64,000 nucleotides of DNA from Isochrysis galbana (taxonomy: Eukaryota > Haptophyta > Isochrysidales > Isochrysidaceae). The notes under the pieces were generated by a model. It had not been told where the DNA came from. It saw only the letters and a list, made by a program, of their open reading frames with translations, and did no database searches. Positions within the stretch are counted from its first letter, which is position 1, and each line of letters starts with the position of its first letter. The DNA lies in the NCBI GenBank assembly GCA_018136815.1, contig CM030945.1, positions 346,605 through 410,604 of the forward strand, read 5' to 3'. The translations under genes were made by a program, and so were the position numbers. Positions 1-11,914 of the stretch are shown piece by piece.

Positions 1-540
1 TGTGGGTGTTTGTCGGTGTGTTTCAGTAGGGGATGGGTGTAGAGTTTCGCCACGTGCTTCCACTCGTCGTGCGTTAGTTCAAGTTTTCTAGTCCATGCTT
101 CGCGTGCTGACTGAGGTTTGGTCCGGGGGCCGTTCTGTCTGTGGGCCGGTTGAAGATTGCGTGCCACTTCGGGGCGCCAGCCTTTGCAGCCCCTGAGGCT
201 ACCATGGATCATCAGCTTGTGAGGAGTCTGGAGGCCTTGAGGCATTTCCAATGCCTTGCACGCGCGTACGGCGTAGTTCACCGGGAGTATCGTGTTTTCG
301 ACGGCAAGGAGAAGCTTGCGCGGGAAGTTGCTCGCGAGGAACGACCCTTGGGATGCTGCGACGTAGAGATGCCAACGCGTGGAGTGAGCCACTTTGGACA
401 CAAAAGTGCCCGACTCACCTTCTAGCTTCATTCGCTCGCGGTTTCCTTTGAGGAATGTGAGCCCTTCTTTTTCGACGGCTTTGACTAAGGTGCTCAGAGT
501 GAATTTTCGAGGCTTGCGCCAGCCCGTCGGCTTCCACCAC
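1..540 (-). pseudogene. Retroelement ORF fragment (frame-shifted continuation of the 415-1452 ORF)
   Basis: Reading the minus strand from about 535 down to the window edge gives a long open frame that is offset from the neighbouring minus ORF (415-1452), so a single frameshift near 530 probably splits one ancestral protein. Its last residues before the edge include the motifs SAREAW, DEWKHVAKLYT and LLKHTDKH. These match the ORF at 47027-47968 (ARTAW, EEWKHIARLYT, LLKHTDKH), so both loci carry the same domain. In the second locus this domain precedes a Cys/His cluster of the sort found near the C-terminus of non-LTR retrotransposon polymerases. I infer a decayed mobile-element protein that continues beyond the window; the exact family is not certain. 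Confidence 0.55.
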
Positions 541-1452
541 GATGTGGGCCGCTACATCCTGGAGGGCTTCGTAGAGCGCCTTGCGCGACGAGGTGCCCTT
601 TTTGTTTAGCTTGTCCTCCATGGTTACGATTTTGACTTGGACTGCCACGTCAACTTGGTGAATGCGAAGCGTGGTTTGGAGTCCGTACCGGGCTTGGAAT
701 TGTTGGGCGCAGTCTTCATTGACTCCGATGTGCCACGGGCCCTTTGAGGAACGGGCCCAGAAGTCGGGCTCGGGGTCGACGCCCTCAAGCTCGAGAAGGA
801 GCTCTACGATGGCCGCATAAACCGTCGTGTCTTGAAAGATTAGGTCGCCCGCTTGCTGGAACGACAGGTCGTATGTGGCATCTGTGTCTCCTGGTTGATC
901 TTCTCCTTCTGAGTCTGACTCCTGAGGGCCGGTCGCAGGCGATGGAGAGGTTAGTGCTGCTGAGAGAGGGCGGTGGAGGGGGGTGAGGGAGTCTGGGTGC
1001 GCAGTTCGTCTGGTTGTAATGGCTGCTGGTCTCGCTCTGTGTGGCCAGAGTGGCATGCATTCATGTCGTAATATGTTGTTTGTCAAGGAGTTGTGCCCAT
1101 GAGGGCCACCCGGCCACGAGCCGCGCCGCCGAGGCGGCGCGGCCCTGGCCAGGGTGAGAGGGGCCTCTGCCATAAGGCATGCCCAGTGGAGTGGCGGTCC
1201 TGTCCGCCTGCTGCAATCCTCTTGAGGTCTGCAGCCATCTGCCTCCCATGTGGGAGGGCAGCATGGCTGCTGTGGGTGGTGTGGCCGGGGCCACGGGCCG
1301 TGTGGCGCGACCGGGGTCGCACGCACCTTGTCGGCCTCCGATGGTGGACGCGGCCGCTTCGCCAGCGACTGGTCCGTGGGGGCAGGGGGGCCGCCCTCGG
1401 CGGGGGGCCCGAAGGAGAGGAGGGGCTCGGCGGCGCGCTCCATCGCAACCAA
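415..1452 (-). CDS. Unrecognised mobile-element ORF, N-terminal part
   Basis: A 345-codon minus-strand ORF with two parts. The first ~170 residues are Pro/Arg/Ala-rich low complexity. The second half looks like a folded protein, with sequences such as TVYAAIVELLLELEG and GPWHIGVNEDCAQQF, and then leaves frame near 530. I do not recognise the domain. The start is placed just after a stem-loop at 1446-1467, and the context ATGGAG is shared with four other loci in the window (findings). The frame continues after a probable +1 shift into the 1-540 fragment that resembles a retroelement protein. I therefore read it as ORF1/gag-like material of a mobile element rather than a host gene. Confidence 0.45.
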   Translation of the reverse strand: MVAMERAAEPLLSFGPPAEGGPPAPTDQSLAKRPRPPSEADKVRATPVAPHGPWPRPHHPQQPCCPPTWEADGCRPQEDCSRRTGPPLHWACLMAEAPLTLARAAPPRRRGSWPGGPHGHNSLTNNILRHECMPLWPHRARPAAITTRRTAHPDSLTPLHRPLSAALTSPSPATGPQESDSEGEDQPGDTDATYDLSFQQAGDLIFQDTTVYAAIVELLLELEGVDPEPDFWARSSKGPWHIGVNEDCAQQFQARYGLQTTLRIHQVDVAVQVKIVTMEDKLNKKGTSSRKALYEALQDVAAHIVVEADGLAQASKIHSEHLSQSRRKRRAHIPQRKPRANEARR

Positions 1453-1467
1453 CTATAAAGTTAGTTG
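1446..1467 (-). promoter_or_regulatory. Stem-loop preceding an ATGG start, copy 1
   Basis: Sense (minus): CAACTAACT-TTAT-AGTTGGTTG, a 9-bp stem with one G-U pair, then CG and ATG at 1443; a second in-frame ATG (1452) lies inside the stem-loop. It precedes the 345-codon mobile-element ORF. Confidence 0.55.
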
Positions 1468-2060
1468 ATAATGGCGGGTTTAAAGGCGTTGATGTTTGGA
1501 GCAAGTATCATATGATATCAGATGTATGACATCATACTCAGTTCCATGGCAAGTGTCATATGACGGTATGACGGAACAACTTGGGCGACAAGGGGGGGCT
1601 GGCCGCCGCCGTGCTCTCGCTAGAGCGCGGAGAAGCGGTCTGCCTGTCAGGCGGGTCGGTCGTCATTCATCGCTCTGCCTCGGATTCGGATTAGAGCGGG
1701 GAAAGTCGCGTTCCGTCAAAAGAGGGCCAGGTGATATTTTTTTCTCTTAGAATGTTATGTTAGTATGGAGTTGAAACATCGAGAATGATTGTTGTATAAA
1801 TAACTATGGACATTTGATGGCTCCATTCGATTGATGTCCCATAATTGACGGAAGGACACCTGAGAGACGAGGGGAAATCTTCCCCCGGTCCCACGATAAA
1901 AAAATTTGGGCCTCCGGATCAACAAGAGTTTTTTTACCTAGCCTCCCCCACCTCTAACGAGAGGCTCAATTGCTCACCTGACACGTTTCTCCCCGAGCAC
2001 ACAAAAACTATTGACGGCATCCGAGAGACAATTGCTTCACATTCTACATAGAGCTGAAAA
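1468..2060. other. Intergenic repeat-derived stretch
   Basis: No gene is seen. The block 1575-1740 and the G-rich GGGGAAATCTTCCCCC motif near 1871 resemble 52800-52945, so this is probably leader or flank of the same repeat family. AT-richer sequence follows up to the 3' end of the oxidase gene. Confidence 0.45.
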
Positions 2061-5000
2061 TGCGGCTAAAAGTTCTCCTTGAAAAACATAAATCTACGTT
2101 GGTGTTTCATGTCGCTCACGCGCTGGTTGCGGATGCTCGCCGGCGGCGGGTTGAGCTTTTTGCACATCGCGGAGAGCTGGTGGCCGATGGTGGCAGGGCC
2201 GCAAAGGAAGACACCGATATCGTCATCGGGGAACTCGTCCCCGATTTTCTTGCCGATTCGGTTCCAATCGGGCCTGCCCGCGTACTGGTTGTAGATCTGG
2301 TTCGCCGTCACCTTCTTCAGATTGATCTCGCCTGTGAGGTAGGTATTAAGCTCGAAAATCTGCCCGAGGTACGCGTCCTCGCAGATCCCGACCATGATTT
2401 CTTTGAAGCTATTAAACTCGTCCTCGTTGCGGCACGTCCAGTAGAAGGCCACCTTCTTCAGTGGCGTCTCAAGCACGCCGTTTTTGGCTTGGAATGCTAG
2501 CGTCTTGAGGATGGAGGCGAAAGGCGTCACCCCAACTCCCGCTGCGACGAGCATCATGACTTGGAAATGGAAGACCTTCTCGGAGGAGGTGCCGTACGGC
2601 CCGTCTGCTTCAGCGCAAGGTGGGGGAACGAGGGAAACGAGGTTGCTCAGTCAACGGACGAACAGATGGCTTTGAGAGCCTGCGGCGCGCGGTGCGTATA
2701 GGAGCCGGGATTGTGCTTGGGCAACCTCGGGCATGCAGCGCACCGACGTAGAGCTTCTCGCGACCCACGTGCAGTTCGGTTTCTGAGCGGCGCGTGGTGT
2801 TGCTCGCCATAGGGTTGCTGCGGGCAAATTTATCCTCGAGCGACGCGCGGGCGTCGGGCGGAGGCGCCGGGGCGGTGAGGAGCTGCCGGATACCGTAGGC
2901 CCAGTCCATATCCTTGCGGCACTTGATGTGCACGCTAAAGGTGGCCTCCCAGGGCGAGGAGGAGATGGTGAAAGGGTGCCACTCCGTCTTGGAGACGGCG
3001 GGGCAGTGGAGGAAGAGGTACTGGCCGGCTTGGAACTTGAAGCGGCGGCCGTTGGTGGGCCGCATGGTGATGTGGAGCACGTCGCGGGCAGGCATATGCG
3101 CGGCGACCATCTCGACCTGCTTGCGGCCGCGAAGGCGGCCGATAAGCTTGTCGATGACGAGGAGTACAACGGCGAAGAGGGAGTACTGCCAAAAGGCTGT
3201 TGAATGGGACCAAAGGAGAACGAGAAGGACGGCCCAGAGCTTATGAATCCGCACAAAAAGCGAGTGGCCACTAAACTTGAATTTGGTTAAGGGGATGCCC
3301 CAACGTTGGCGGCGGAATTTCTCGATGCCGGTGAGCATCATGAGGGTCATGCAAAGGAGGATGAGGTGGCCACTGATGCCGGTCCAATTCATGAAGAGCT
3401 GCGAGATGAGTGTCTTGCCGGAGCCAGTGGTAGAGTGCCAAATGAAGTCGATGTAGTGGAAGGTGATGTGGCCGGTGAAGGAGAACGCAACCAAAAGGCC
3501 GATGAGCTTGTGAAAATAGAGGTTGTCGTCGACGGGGAGGACGCGGCCCATGGGGGTGGTGCGCAGCCAGGAACTTAGGTTGCGTAGGACGGGGAGGAAG
3601 ATGAGGTTGCAAAGGATGTCAAGGCAGCGGCCATGGCCTTTGGCATACGGATAGAAGGGCGCTGGGTCGCCGTCATCGAGTGCCTGCCAGTAGCCGACAG
3701 CCCAGAGGGCGCAGCACGCGATGAGGAGGGCGATAGTGTAGGGGTGTCGGAAGAGGACCGAATTCTCGAGCAGGTCGAAGCAGGCGTTGGTGCCGTAGAG
3801 GAAGCCCTGGGAGAGGGGGCCCTGGGCTTTGCCGGCCTCGGCGTTGGCGCCAATCCACCAACGAAGGAGGAGGACGATGAGGACAATGAGTACAAAGCCG
3901 CCAATGCTGCCGCCGATGATGAAGCTGAGCTTCCACGCCTGAACAATGAGGAGTCCCTTTTGCGTCTGCACCCCAAAGGCGTTGTTGCGGGTGGAGATGA
4001 AGGCGTAGACGCCGGGGCGGTCGAGCCGGATGAGGCCGCCGTCAAAGTAGGCTGGCGCCGCGTTGAGCACCATGCAGTTGGCGATGGAGTGGTCGACAAA
4101 GTCGCTATTGTCGCACGCAAGTGAGGGGACGCAGTTGTCGGCCGAGACGCAGTCGAGCTCCTGGTTGAGGTAGGCCATGCGCCGCACGGTGGCCTCGTCA
4201 GCGAACATGCTAGTGTAACGGGTGTGTGTGTCGGAGCCGCTTGTGATCTCGGCAAAACCGTGCCGTGCAGGCACGTTGGAATCCGCCTGGACCACCTCGA
4301 CGAGGTTGGTGCGGTCAGTCATATTCCGCCCGTTGCCTGTATTCTCCAGCGGGTTGGCGTCAGAGCCAGTCCACTGGAAGTGCACGCAGTCGCCCTCCCA
4401 TACCGCAAGCTCGCTAGGGCTGAAGTCGTACGGGACCGACGGGTAGACCTGCACCGCGTCACCGCGCCGCCCCTTGACGTTGAGATTGTGGATGGACGCG
4501 CCCTTGCACTCGCCCGAACTGGGCTTGCGTCGGATGAGGAACGTGTGCGAGCGGTCCTCAAATGTGTGGCCCACCTTTGAGGAGTCGACGCTTAGCTTGA
4601 GCGAGAAGTCGGTCGAGACGTCAGAATCGTGGCTGAAGCCGATGAAGTCGGCCGTGGGGTTGGTGGGCAGCTTTGCGTTGTCACCATTAAAGAGGCTGGT
4701 CGTCTTCCAGTTGTCGTAATCTCCTGAGGAGACGTTGTACCGGATGCGCATCACGCAGGTGGCCTCCTCCGCGCCCATCTCGTCGAGGACGTCGCCCGGC
4801 ACCTTCCAGACAAACTGCGTCGGATGCAGCTCCTGCGACTCGTATACACCATACGGGCTGACGGTGTTCGTCAGCTGGTTGTCGCGCGTGTATGGTGCGA
4901 CCTTGCAGAGTGGCGGGTCTATGCCCCACTTGCCCGACTCGACCCACGTGCCCTTCTGGTGGTCAGCCTCGCAGGCAGCGAAGTTGTTGGGCCCGCGATC

Positions 5001-6017
5001 GCCAAAGGCGGTGCGGTTCAGCTGCCGGCACTTGCCCGTGTCCTGCAGGTGCACCTTGTCGCAGCAATGGCCGTAGTCGCGCACGTTTTGCGAGTTCCAC
5101 AGATAATTGTTGCACCTGCCCGTGTCATCGGTGAGGATGGCAATGTCGCGCCACGGCGTGGGATGCCAGTACCTAATGCGCGCCACAAGGCGGGGGCAAC
5201 AGTGAGGCGGGGAAGGGGAAGCCAGCGAGCGCGGTGGGAGGGAGCGAGCCATGCTTCGACGGGGATATTGATGGCGGGCGCTCACGGGTAATAATCGCGC
5301 TCCTCAGCGCACTCAAAGCCGCTACGTGTGCCACTCGGATTCTGCCTCGTGTAGATGGCAACATCTCCTGCGAGGTGGGGGTGGCAGCACATCGGTAAGC
5401 TGTGCGACGGCAGGGTGACAAGTACGCAGATCTGTCAAGTGTGGCGTCGCGTGCACACCGGCAAGTTCTTGGTCAGCAACGTAGAGACCCTTGTTGCGCG
5501 AGCGCATGGCGCAGTCCTCATAGTACCGAAGTGGCTCATGAAGGCCGTATTTGGCATCGTCCGCAGCAGTCTGCGTCATGGGCACCCGCTCCGTGGTGCT
5601 CCCGTCGCGTAGACCTGCGGCCGAGTCCTCGCACATGTACTGCAGCACGACGTTACAGTGTACTGACGGATTGGCGTGGCCACAGCCGTGGGCCATCGTC
5701 CACTGAATCTCGAGGCTCGAACCCTCGTAGAAGTACATCTGCCCTTTGCCCGCCCCATCCGCGTTGGCGTCGTAGAATCCCATGCCGTCAGAGCAGGTGG
5801 GAGAGCAGGCATCGCCCACCTGTGCCGCGGGATTGATTTGGATTTGGTATGGGGCATCCGTAGGAAGGTGTGTGAGAAGGCGGCCGGGGGCGGGCTCAAA
5901 CAAGGGTCGCGGCCTTAGAAGGAAGGGTATCAGGGTGGGATATCCGCCTCCGGGGAAAGGGGCGCATCGACTCGAAGGGCTAGGAAAAGCAGAGAAGGCA
6001 CCCCCCACACACCTACC

Positions 6018-6062
6018 AGGTAGCCTTCCCGCTCGGCATGCTGCCAGACAAAGAGGCGCGCA
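6018..6062 (-). pseudogene. Duplicated exon-1 end inside intron 1 of the NADPH oxidase
   Basis: On the minus strand this segment reads RLFVWQHAEREGYL followed by a GT donor. It parallels the true end of exon 1 (RLFDSQNAERGGYQ, then GT, ending at 6717). Both would splice in phase 0. It is either a relic of a tandem duplication of exon 1 or an alternative exon; no start or signal peptide is visible upstream of it. Confidence 0.5.
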
Positions 6063-6324
6063 GGCAGAGGCCAGGAGGGAAGGAAGGGTGTGCGAGAAAG
6101 AGGAAAGAGGAGAGCGGCTGATACACTCGATTAACCCCCCCCTAACTCCTCAACTCGCACACCACTCCGCGTTTGTGCGAGTTGAAACAAGCAGAGGCAC
6201 AGCAAGGGAAGGCGGGGTGGCGAAAGCAGCGGGAGCGTCGGGAGGAGAAAGTGTGGTGCATGGGTGGGTGGGTGGGGGTGGGGGGGAGTGCGGGCCGGGA
6301 AGGCAAGCGAATGCTGAGAAAGGC

Positions 6325-7145
<821 letters not shown>

Positions 7146-7252
7146 ACAGACACACAGAAGGCGACGACACTACACCAATGAATAGTCCGCCTGTGATCTG
7201 CTTTTCTCTTACGTCTCTCCCGGAGGAGACGTCGCTGTCGGATCTCAGCGGC

Positions 7253-7290
<38 letters not shown>

Positions 7291-8580
7291 CCTTCCTCCC
7301 TCCCCCCCCGTCTACTCCCCCCCCCCCCCCCCCCTCTCTCGTCCTCTCAGTCTTTCCCGCCTTGCTCGCCACACACGCCGGCCCAAACTGTCTCTTCTTC
7401 CGATCTTCTGGGGTGGCTGGCCATGGACGAGAATAGATCTCTTTCTCTCTCTTCTTTATCTAAGGGATTCACGCCTTGAGAGGTGGAGCAGCAGCCCAGA
7501 AAGAAGAGAGGAGAGGAGAGAGAGAGAGAGAGAGAGGGAGGGAGGGAGGGAGGAGAGATGAGGATCGAGGAGAAGAGAGGAGAGAGGAGCCGTTTCATCA
7601 GAGAGTCCGATGCCATCGCCCTCAGCCTCGGAACACAAGAAGACGCAGAAGAGAGCTCCTCTCCTCTCCTCGAAGAGGAGAGAGCCGAGAGAGCCGAGAG
7701 AGACAGCAGAGAGGAGGGAGGTGGAAAAGCCCCACAAGATCTGTTGAATAGGCCATCATCCTCATCTCTCCGAGAAGAGGAGACGAGACGAGCAAGAGAG
7801 AGAGAGGCAAGACGGCGGAGAAGGAGGTGAAACCTCATCTTGCCGCCAATCACTATGAGAGATATGTATCGTTACCCGCATGTGGTGCGCATCCTCCGAG
7901 AGAAGAGGAGACGAGAGAGAGAGACGAGCGAAAGAGGGAGGTATCTATTCAGTAAATAGGCCCTCATCATCTCTTCCTCGGAGAAGCGAGCCGTTGACCT
8001 CTCTCTCCCCGGCCCGCCGGATGAGAAGAAGCCAGCCCCGCAAATGGAGGAGAGGAGAGGAGAGGTTTACTCTCTACGCCTTCGCTTTTCAACTGTACCG
8101 CGCAGGCATTCCATCACGGCGATCGATGGGAGGCGAGAGGGGCAAAGGTGTGAACCAACGGCCGCCCCGTCTACAAATATACTCGATCTCCATCTCTGCA
8201 TGCGGCGGAGTTGACGAAGCCCTCCTCTCAAGCAAATCGCAAAGAATCGTAAGCACGGCCCCCCTCCCCCCCCCCACCCCCCACAGGCCACAGAGGGCCA
8301 CGGCCCCCTGGCCGCGTTGCGTGCCCTGACGATGCTAGGGCGGTCAATCGCCAAGGGGTCGCTTGGTGGCACCCACACAAATGAATACAATTTACTCCGG
8401 GAGGCGTTGTACATACTACATACTCTGTGCTGAATGTTTCAAATTAATTTTTCGGACGGCCACTCTCTAAGCCCGCCACCCGTGGCACATAGGTCCAGAA
8501 CGGGCGCGGATTTGATCTCCTCCGATGTGCTGGATTGCAGAAGAAGTGAGTAGTCCAGGCCATCCATCTTGGTGTGGCTG
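7146..8580. other. Intergenic, microsatellite-rich; no gene recognised
   Basis: CT tracts at 7255-7290, a C run at about 7319-7335, and GA-rich stretches at 7495-7560 and 7670-7960 produce long but low-complexity ORFs on both strands. No conserved domain is visible. The region would contain the promoter of the oxidase gene (start 6899, minus), but I see no clear TATA element. Confidence 0.6.
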
Positions 8581-8587
8581 CAGGCGC

Positions 8588-9787
8588 TCAACTTGTCCGC
8601 GTGCCCCCGCCGTTGCTTCGGCCCACCCATCGGGCGACGACGTCTGCAATCTTAGCCGGATTCGCAATGTGGGGATGGTGCCCCCCGCTGTCGAGGGTGA
8701 TAATCGTGCGATTGCGAATCGCGCTGAGTCTTTGGCAAGCAGTGGATACCACGTCCAACCGGAATGTAGCACGGCGGAGAACTGAGGTTAGCCTTGCTGC
8801 GGGGCCCATAAGACCCAGGTAGGCCAATAGGGGCGGCGCCAGCCTGAGGCCCAGTGCTGCTGCAGTGTGCGCGACCGTAGTGCCCATGATGACCAGCGAA
8901 TTCGTCAATCCTAACCGCGAGATGGGGCCTGTGTTGAGGATCGACTTGGCGACGCCGTCGCGTGTAAGGAGCACAAGCGTCGGCGCCGCAACATGCTGCG
9001 CAAAGGAAAGCTGGCACTCCTTGTGCATGTACAGTGGTGTCGGCAGCAAAAGCCATGGATCAGTTGACCAGCTGTATCCACCGCCAGGAGCCTCGCGAAC
9101 GCCCCGCTTGGCGAGATCGCGTGCAGAGTCAACCGTGAAATAGGGGTCCGGCACCACGTTGCGCTCTGCACGCCGCTGGCAAGCGTCCTCCACGCTGGCG
9201 AACGTGGTCAGCCGTCCCGATGGCAGCTTGTTATTCGCGCGGGCAAATTGTTCAGCTGCCGTCAAGCTCCCCTTGTGATGTAAGCCGAAGCCCTCAAGCA
9301 TCACGAGCCTGGACACGCGCTCAGGCGCGCCACCGGCAGCAATGAGTGCGACTCCAGCACCCAGGGAGTGCCCCAGGAGTGAGAAAGAGGCATCGGCACC
9401 ATAGAGTTGGCTGGCGGTAAAGAGCACCTCACTTGCAAAGTCGACTGCATGATACGCGTTCCCGCGGTGCGCCGAGCGCCCGTGCCCTGACATGTCAAGG
9501 GCCGCAACGTCGTCGGCGATGCCCTCCGCGAACAGCCGAGGCACGAGCCGCTCGAACGAGCCGGCGTTGTCGAGCCATCCGTGGAGTAGGATCCAGCGGC
9601 GGGCGGATGAGCTGCCACGGTAGCGCACGCCGCGCAGCGTGTGCCGTGAGGCGGGCAGCGTCAGCTCGAACGGCTCGGGCGCCGGCGCGGGGAAGCCGTC
9701 GGACATGCCGGCAGGGGGGGGGGGGGGGGGAATCGGCCCAGGCGGGCCCTCGCGACGCCTCGCGTTCTCGCGTTCCTCTCGCTCCAT
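8588..9787 (-). CDS. Alpha/beta hydrolase-fold protein (serine hydrolase-like)
   Basis: An intronless ORF of 399 aa. The order of motifs is that of an alpha/beta hydrolase: oxyanion-hole HGW (~69-71), the strand/turn DMSGHGRS (~98-105), nucleophile elbow GHSLGAG with Ser141, a cap region, and a late GGHH with the candidate catalytic His at 370-371. The family includes SERHL/MEST-like hydrolases; the substrate cannot be told from sequence. The first ATG (9787) is followed by a poly-proline run encoded by about 18 G/C bases, which is prone to length error; ATG at 9706 (372 aa) is the safer start. The dispersed repeat starting at 9944 lies about 160 bases upstream. Confidence 0.8.
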   Translation of the reverse strand: MEREERENARRREGPPGPIPPPPPPAGMSDGFPAPAPEPFELTLPASRHTLRGVRYRGSSSARRWILLHGWLDNAGSFERLVPRLFAEGIADDVAALDMSGHGRSAHRGNAYHAVDFASEVLFTASQLYGADASFSLLGHSLGAGVALIAAGGAPERVSRLVMLEGFGLHHKGSLTAAEQFARANNKLPSGRLTTFASVEDACQRRAERNVVPDPYFTVDSARDLAKRGVREAPGGGYSWSTDPWLLLPTPLYMHKECQLSFAQHVAAPTLVLLTRDGVAKSILNTGPISRLGLTNSLVIMGTTVAHTAAALGLRLAPPLLAYLGLMGPAARLTSVLRRATFRLDVVSTACQRLSAIRNRTIITLDSGGHHPHIANPAKIADVVARWVGRSNGGGTRTS

Positions 9788-9943
9788 TCATTCTTCTTAG
9801 CTCTATGAGAGTATTAATACTCTAAGTCTAAGTCCCCCCCAAAATTCAAATTTTTAGACTGATCGCCCTGGAGCCCAGAATTGCATCGATTGGGACCAGG
9901 AGGCCTTACACCGTGGGGCCAGCGATTTACATAATGATAAAAT

Positions 9944-9981
9944 AACTGAGCGTTAGTACCACTACTCCCACTAGCCCGGTA
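9944..9981 (+). repeat. Dispersed repeat, copy 1 (AACTGAGCGTTAGTACCACT family)
   Basis: A 38-base block repeated almost exactly at 32146 and 46494. In this copy the match ends after CCCGGTA and is followed by three tandem ATGTACT units. Confidence 0.85.
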
Positions 9982-10082
9982 CCATGTACTATGTACTATG
10001 TACTATGTTGTATTCAAGCCTGAGGCCTGCTTTGGCGTGAATATTTCGATATGAGCATTATGAGCACGAGCCTTCTTCGTTA

Positions 10083-10180
10083 TTTGTATTCCGTCTTCTA
10101 TGTTCGTCGTGGTCACGCAAGGCATGCAGATTCGAATTCTCCCTGGGGTCAAGTCCTGGTTCGCCGATTTTCGTCTCGAA
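10083..10180 (-). repeat. Dispersed repeat shared with 17190-17280
   Basis: The reverse complement of this block reads AATTTCGAGACGAAAATC, then CCTGGACTTGA-like and GAATCTG(C/T)(A/G)TGCCTTG segments, matching the plus strand at 17190-17280 with scattered changes. It lies on the opposite strand there. Probably leader or UTR sequence of a retroelement, since both copies are near gag-like debris. Confidence 0.55.
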
Positions 10181-10259
10181 ATTCGAAGATTCGTCGGTAA
10201 GAAATGGCGAAGGTTGGTGGCAGAAATGGGCACCTCGCCCTCGCGCTCAGATTTCTTTC

Positions 10260-10485
10260 CCCCCCTCCGCAGATTGCAGATTTCCCCCCCCCCCCCCCCG
10301 CAGATTTCCTCCCCCCCCCCCCCTCCGCAGATTTCCTCCCCCCCCCCTCCGTAGATTTCCTTCCCCCGCCCCCGTGGCCCGTCGCGCGGACAGTCTCTCC
10401 CCCCTCCGCAGAATCCCCCCCCCCCCCCCTTGCGGACAGTCTCCCCCCCTCGGCAGCTCCCCCCCCCCCCCCCCCCCAAAGCGCC
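10260..10485. repeat. C-rich minisatellite with CCGCAGATTTCC units
   Basis: Runs of 7-16 C are separated by repeated (C)TCCGCAGATTTCC or GCGGACAGTCTC segments at roughly 25-45-base spacing. The complementary strand is G-rich enough to form G-quadruplexes. Homopolymer lengths here may be unreliable. Confidence 0.8.
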
Positions 10486-10702
10486 GAGACGGCGGTTCTC
10501 TTCCGCGTCCGCGCGCCGAGCTCCATCATCAGGCCGGTGGTGGTGTCGGGCAGCAGGTGGTGTGCAGCCGGGCATGCGCACAAGCACATGAACGGGCTCG
10601 TGCGCGGCGCAATGGGCGGCGAGGCGCGGCGAGGGCGTGCAAGTGAGCGAGGGTTGTCTTCAAACTGTCGAAACAAGCGTGTGCTTGTCCGTGGGGCAAG
10701 TC

Positions 10703-11887
10703 TCAAGGGACGGAGTGGCTCAGAGCCCTCCGGCTACGCTCGACTGACTCGACACCCTCTTCCCTCTTCCTCCTCTCTTCCCTGCGGCTCTGGCCATGGC
10801 GCGCGCTTGCGGCCCCCCTCCAGGTCCCCAGGAGGCTTGCAGGGGGCCTGGGAGCACAGCTCAGGGGGCAGGTGAGGCTGGGGCATGGCCCTGGCCCCTC
10901 CTGCCTCTCCCTCGTTGGCTCTCGCGCCCCTGCAGGTCGGCTGGAGCTGGCTGGGGGCTCCCGATCAGGGGGGCCTAGGGGGAGGAGGGGTTGGTCAGAG
11001 CAACAAGCAGGCCAGCGTGGGCCAGGGCGGGCGATCAAGACCCAGTGACGAATTGGGATGGCCCTTAGGGCCTGAGGGCAATGAGGAAGGTGGCAAGCCG
11101 GCGGCAGGCGCGGCTGAGGAGACGGCTTCGGAGACGATGACGGGCTGAAGCCCGTCAGCAGAGGAAGGCGGGCAGGCGGGCTTGAGCGAGGGCGAGGAGT
11201 GCGCGTGAGATGAACGAGCAAGTCTTCAGCGGCTTGAACCAGAGTCAAGCGCGCTGAAACTTGGCAAGGCGGAACGACAGCAGAAACGTATACGGGATTG
11301 CGAGTGACCGGGATCGACGGAGACGCGGCGGCCAATGTGCGAGCCGTCTGAAAAGAACGGGACGCGGCAGCCAGAAGAGATTCGGACGAGAATAGAGCAG
11401 GCTGAGCACGGAACAATCGACGGAGTGCGCGTTGTACGACGGAGGGTATGTTGGCGAATACACCTCTGTCAGCGAACGACTCATCAGACGAGCTAGTCGG
11501 TATCGGTCGCCAACCCAATCGGGTGGGCGCGACCATCGTAGGCGGCGCGAGCCAACGGCGAACAGCGAGGGTGTAGGCCACCGTCCATCCGGAGGGGCTA
11601 ACCTCGCTGGCACGGCCAAGGCAGCTTAACGGCGAGTTTCGAGGGAACGAATTGGCCAGTCCATCCAAGATTTGACTGGCTACAGCAGACGGATCGGCAG
11701 CGACGGGGCTCAAGGCAAGAGTTAGCGTTGAGCGCTCGTAATCAAGAGCATTGAACGAATGATTCGAGGACGACGAGAGCGACGAAGGAGGTAGCGAACG
11801 AACGGCGAGAGAGAACGGGACTCCCGGAGTCGAATCGTCCCCGCCGCACATGAGCAGATGGGGGTGACTCAGGTGTCGTTCCGTCAA
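10703..11887 (-). CDS. Ty3-like element ORF, function unrecognised (copy B)
   Basis: A 394-codon ORF. The N-terminal half, with SHPHLLMCGGDDSTPG and SEVSPSGWTVAYTLAVR, is near-identical to the frame at 40140-40620. The C-terminal half is Pro/Ser-rich and matches 45640-45800. It lies between gag and reverse transcriptase in the parent element, where a protease would be expected, but I see no clear DTG/DSG active site. Confidence 0.5.
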   Translation of the reverse strand: MTERHLSHPHLLMCGGDDSTPGVPFSLAVRSLPPSSLSSSSNHSFNALDYERSTLTLALSPVAADPSAVASQILDGLANSFPRNSPLSCLGRASEVSPSGWTVAYTLAVRRWLAPPTMVAPTRLGWRPIPTSSSDESFADRGVFANIPSVVQRALRRLFRAQPALFSSESLLAAASRSFQTARTLAAASPSIPVTRNPVYVSAVVPPCQVSARLTLVQAAEDLLVHLTRTPRPRSSPPARLPLLTGFSPSSSPKPSPQPRLPPACHLPHCPQALRAIPIRHWVLIARPGPRWPACCSDQPLLPLGPPDREPPASSSRPAGAREPTRERQEGPGPCPSLTCPLSCAPRPPASLLGTWRGAASARHGQSRREERRKREEGVESVERSRRALSHSVP

Positions 11888-11914
11888 TAGTGGGACATCA
11901 GTCGAATTGAGCGA

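Noticed and set aside
10260..10485. CRISPR-like array
   Set aside because: Units vary in length and are mainly homopolymers; this is a minisatellite in nuclear DNA.
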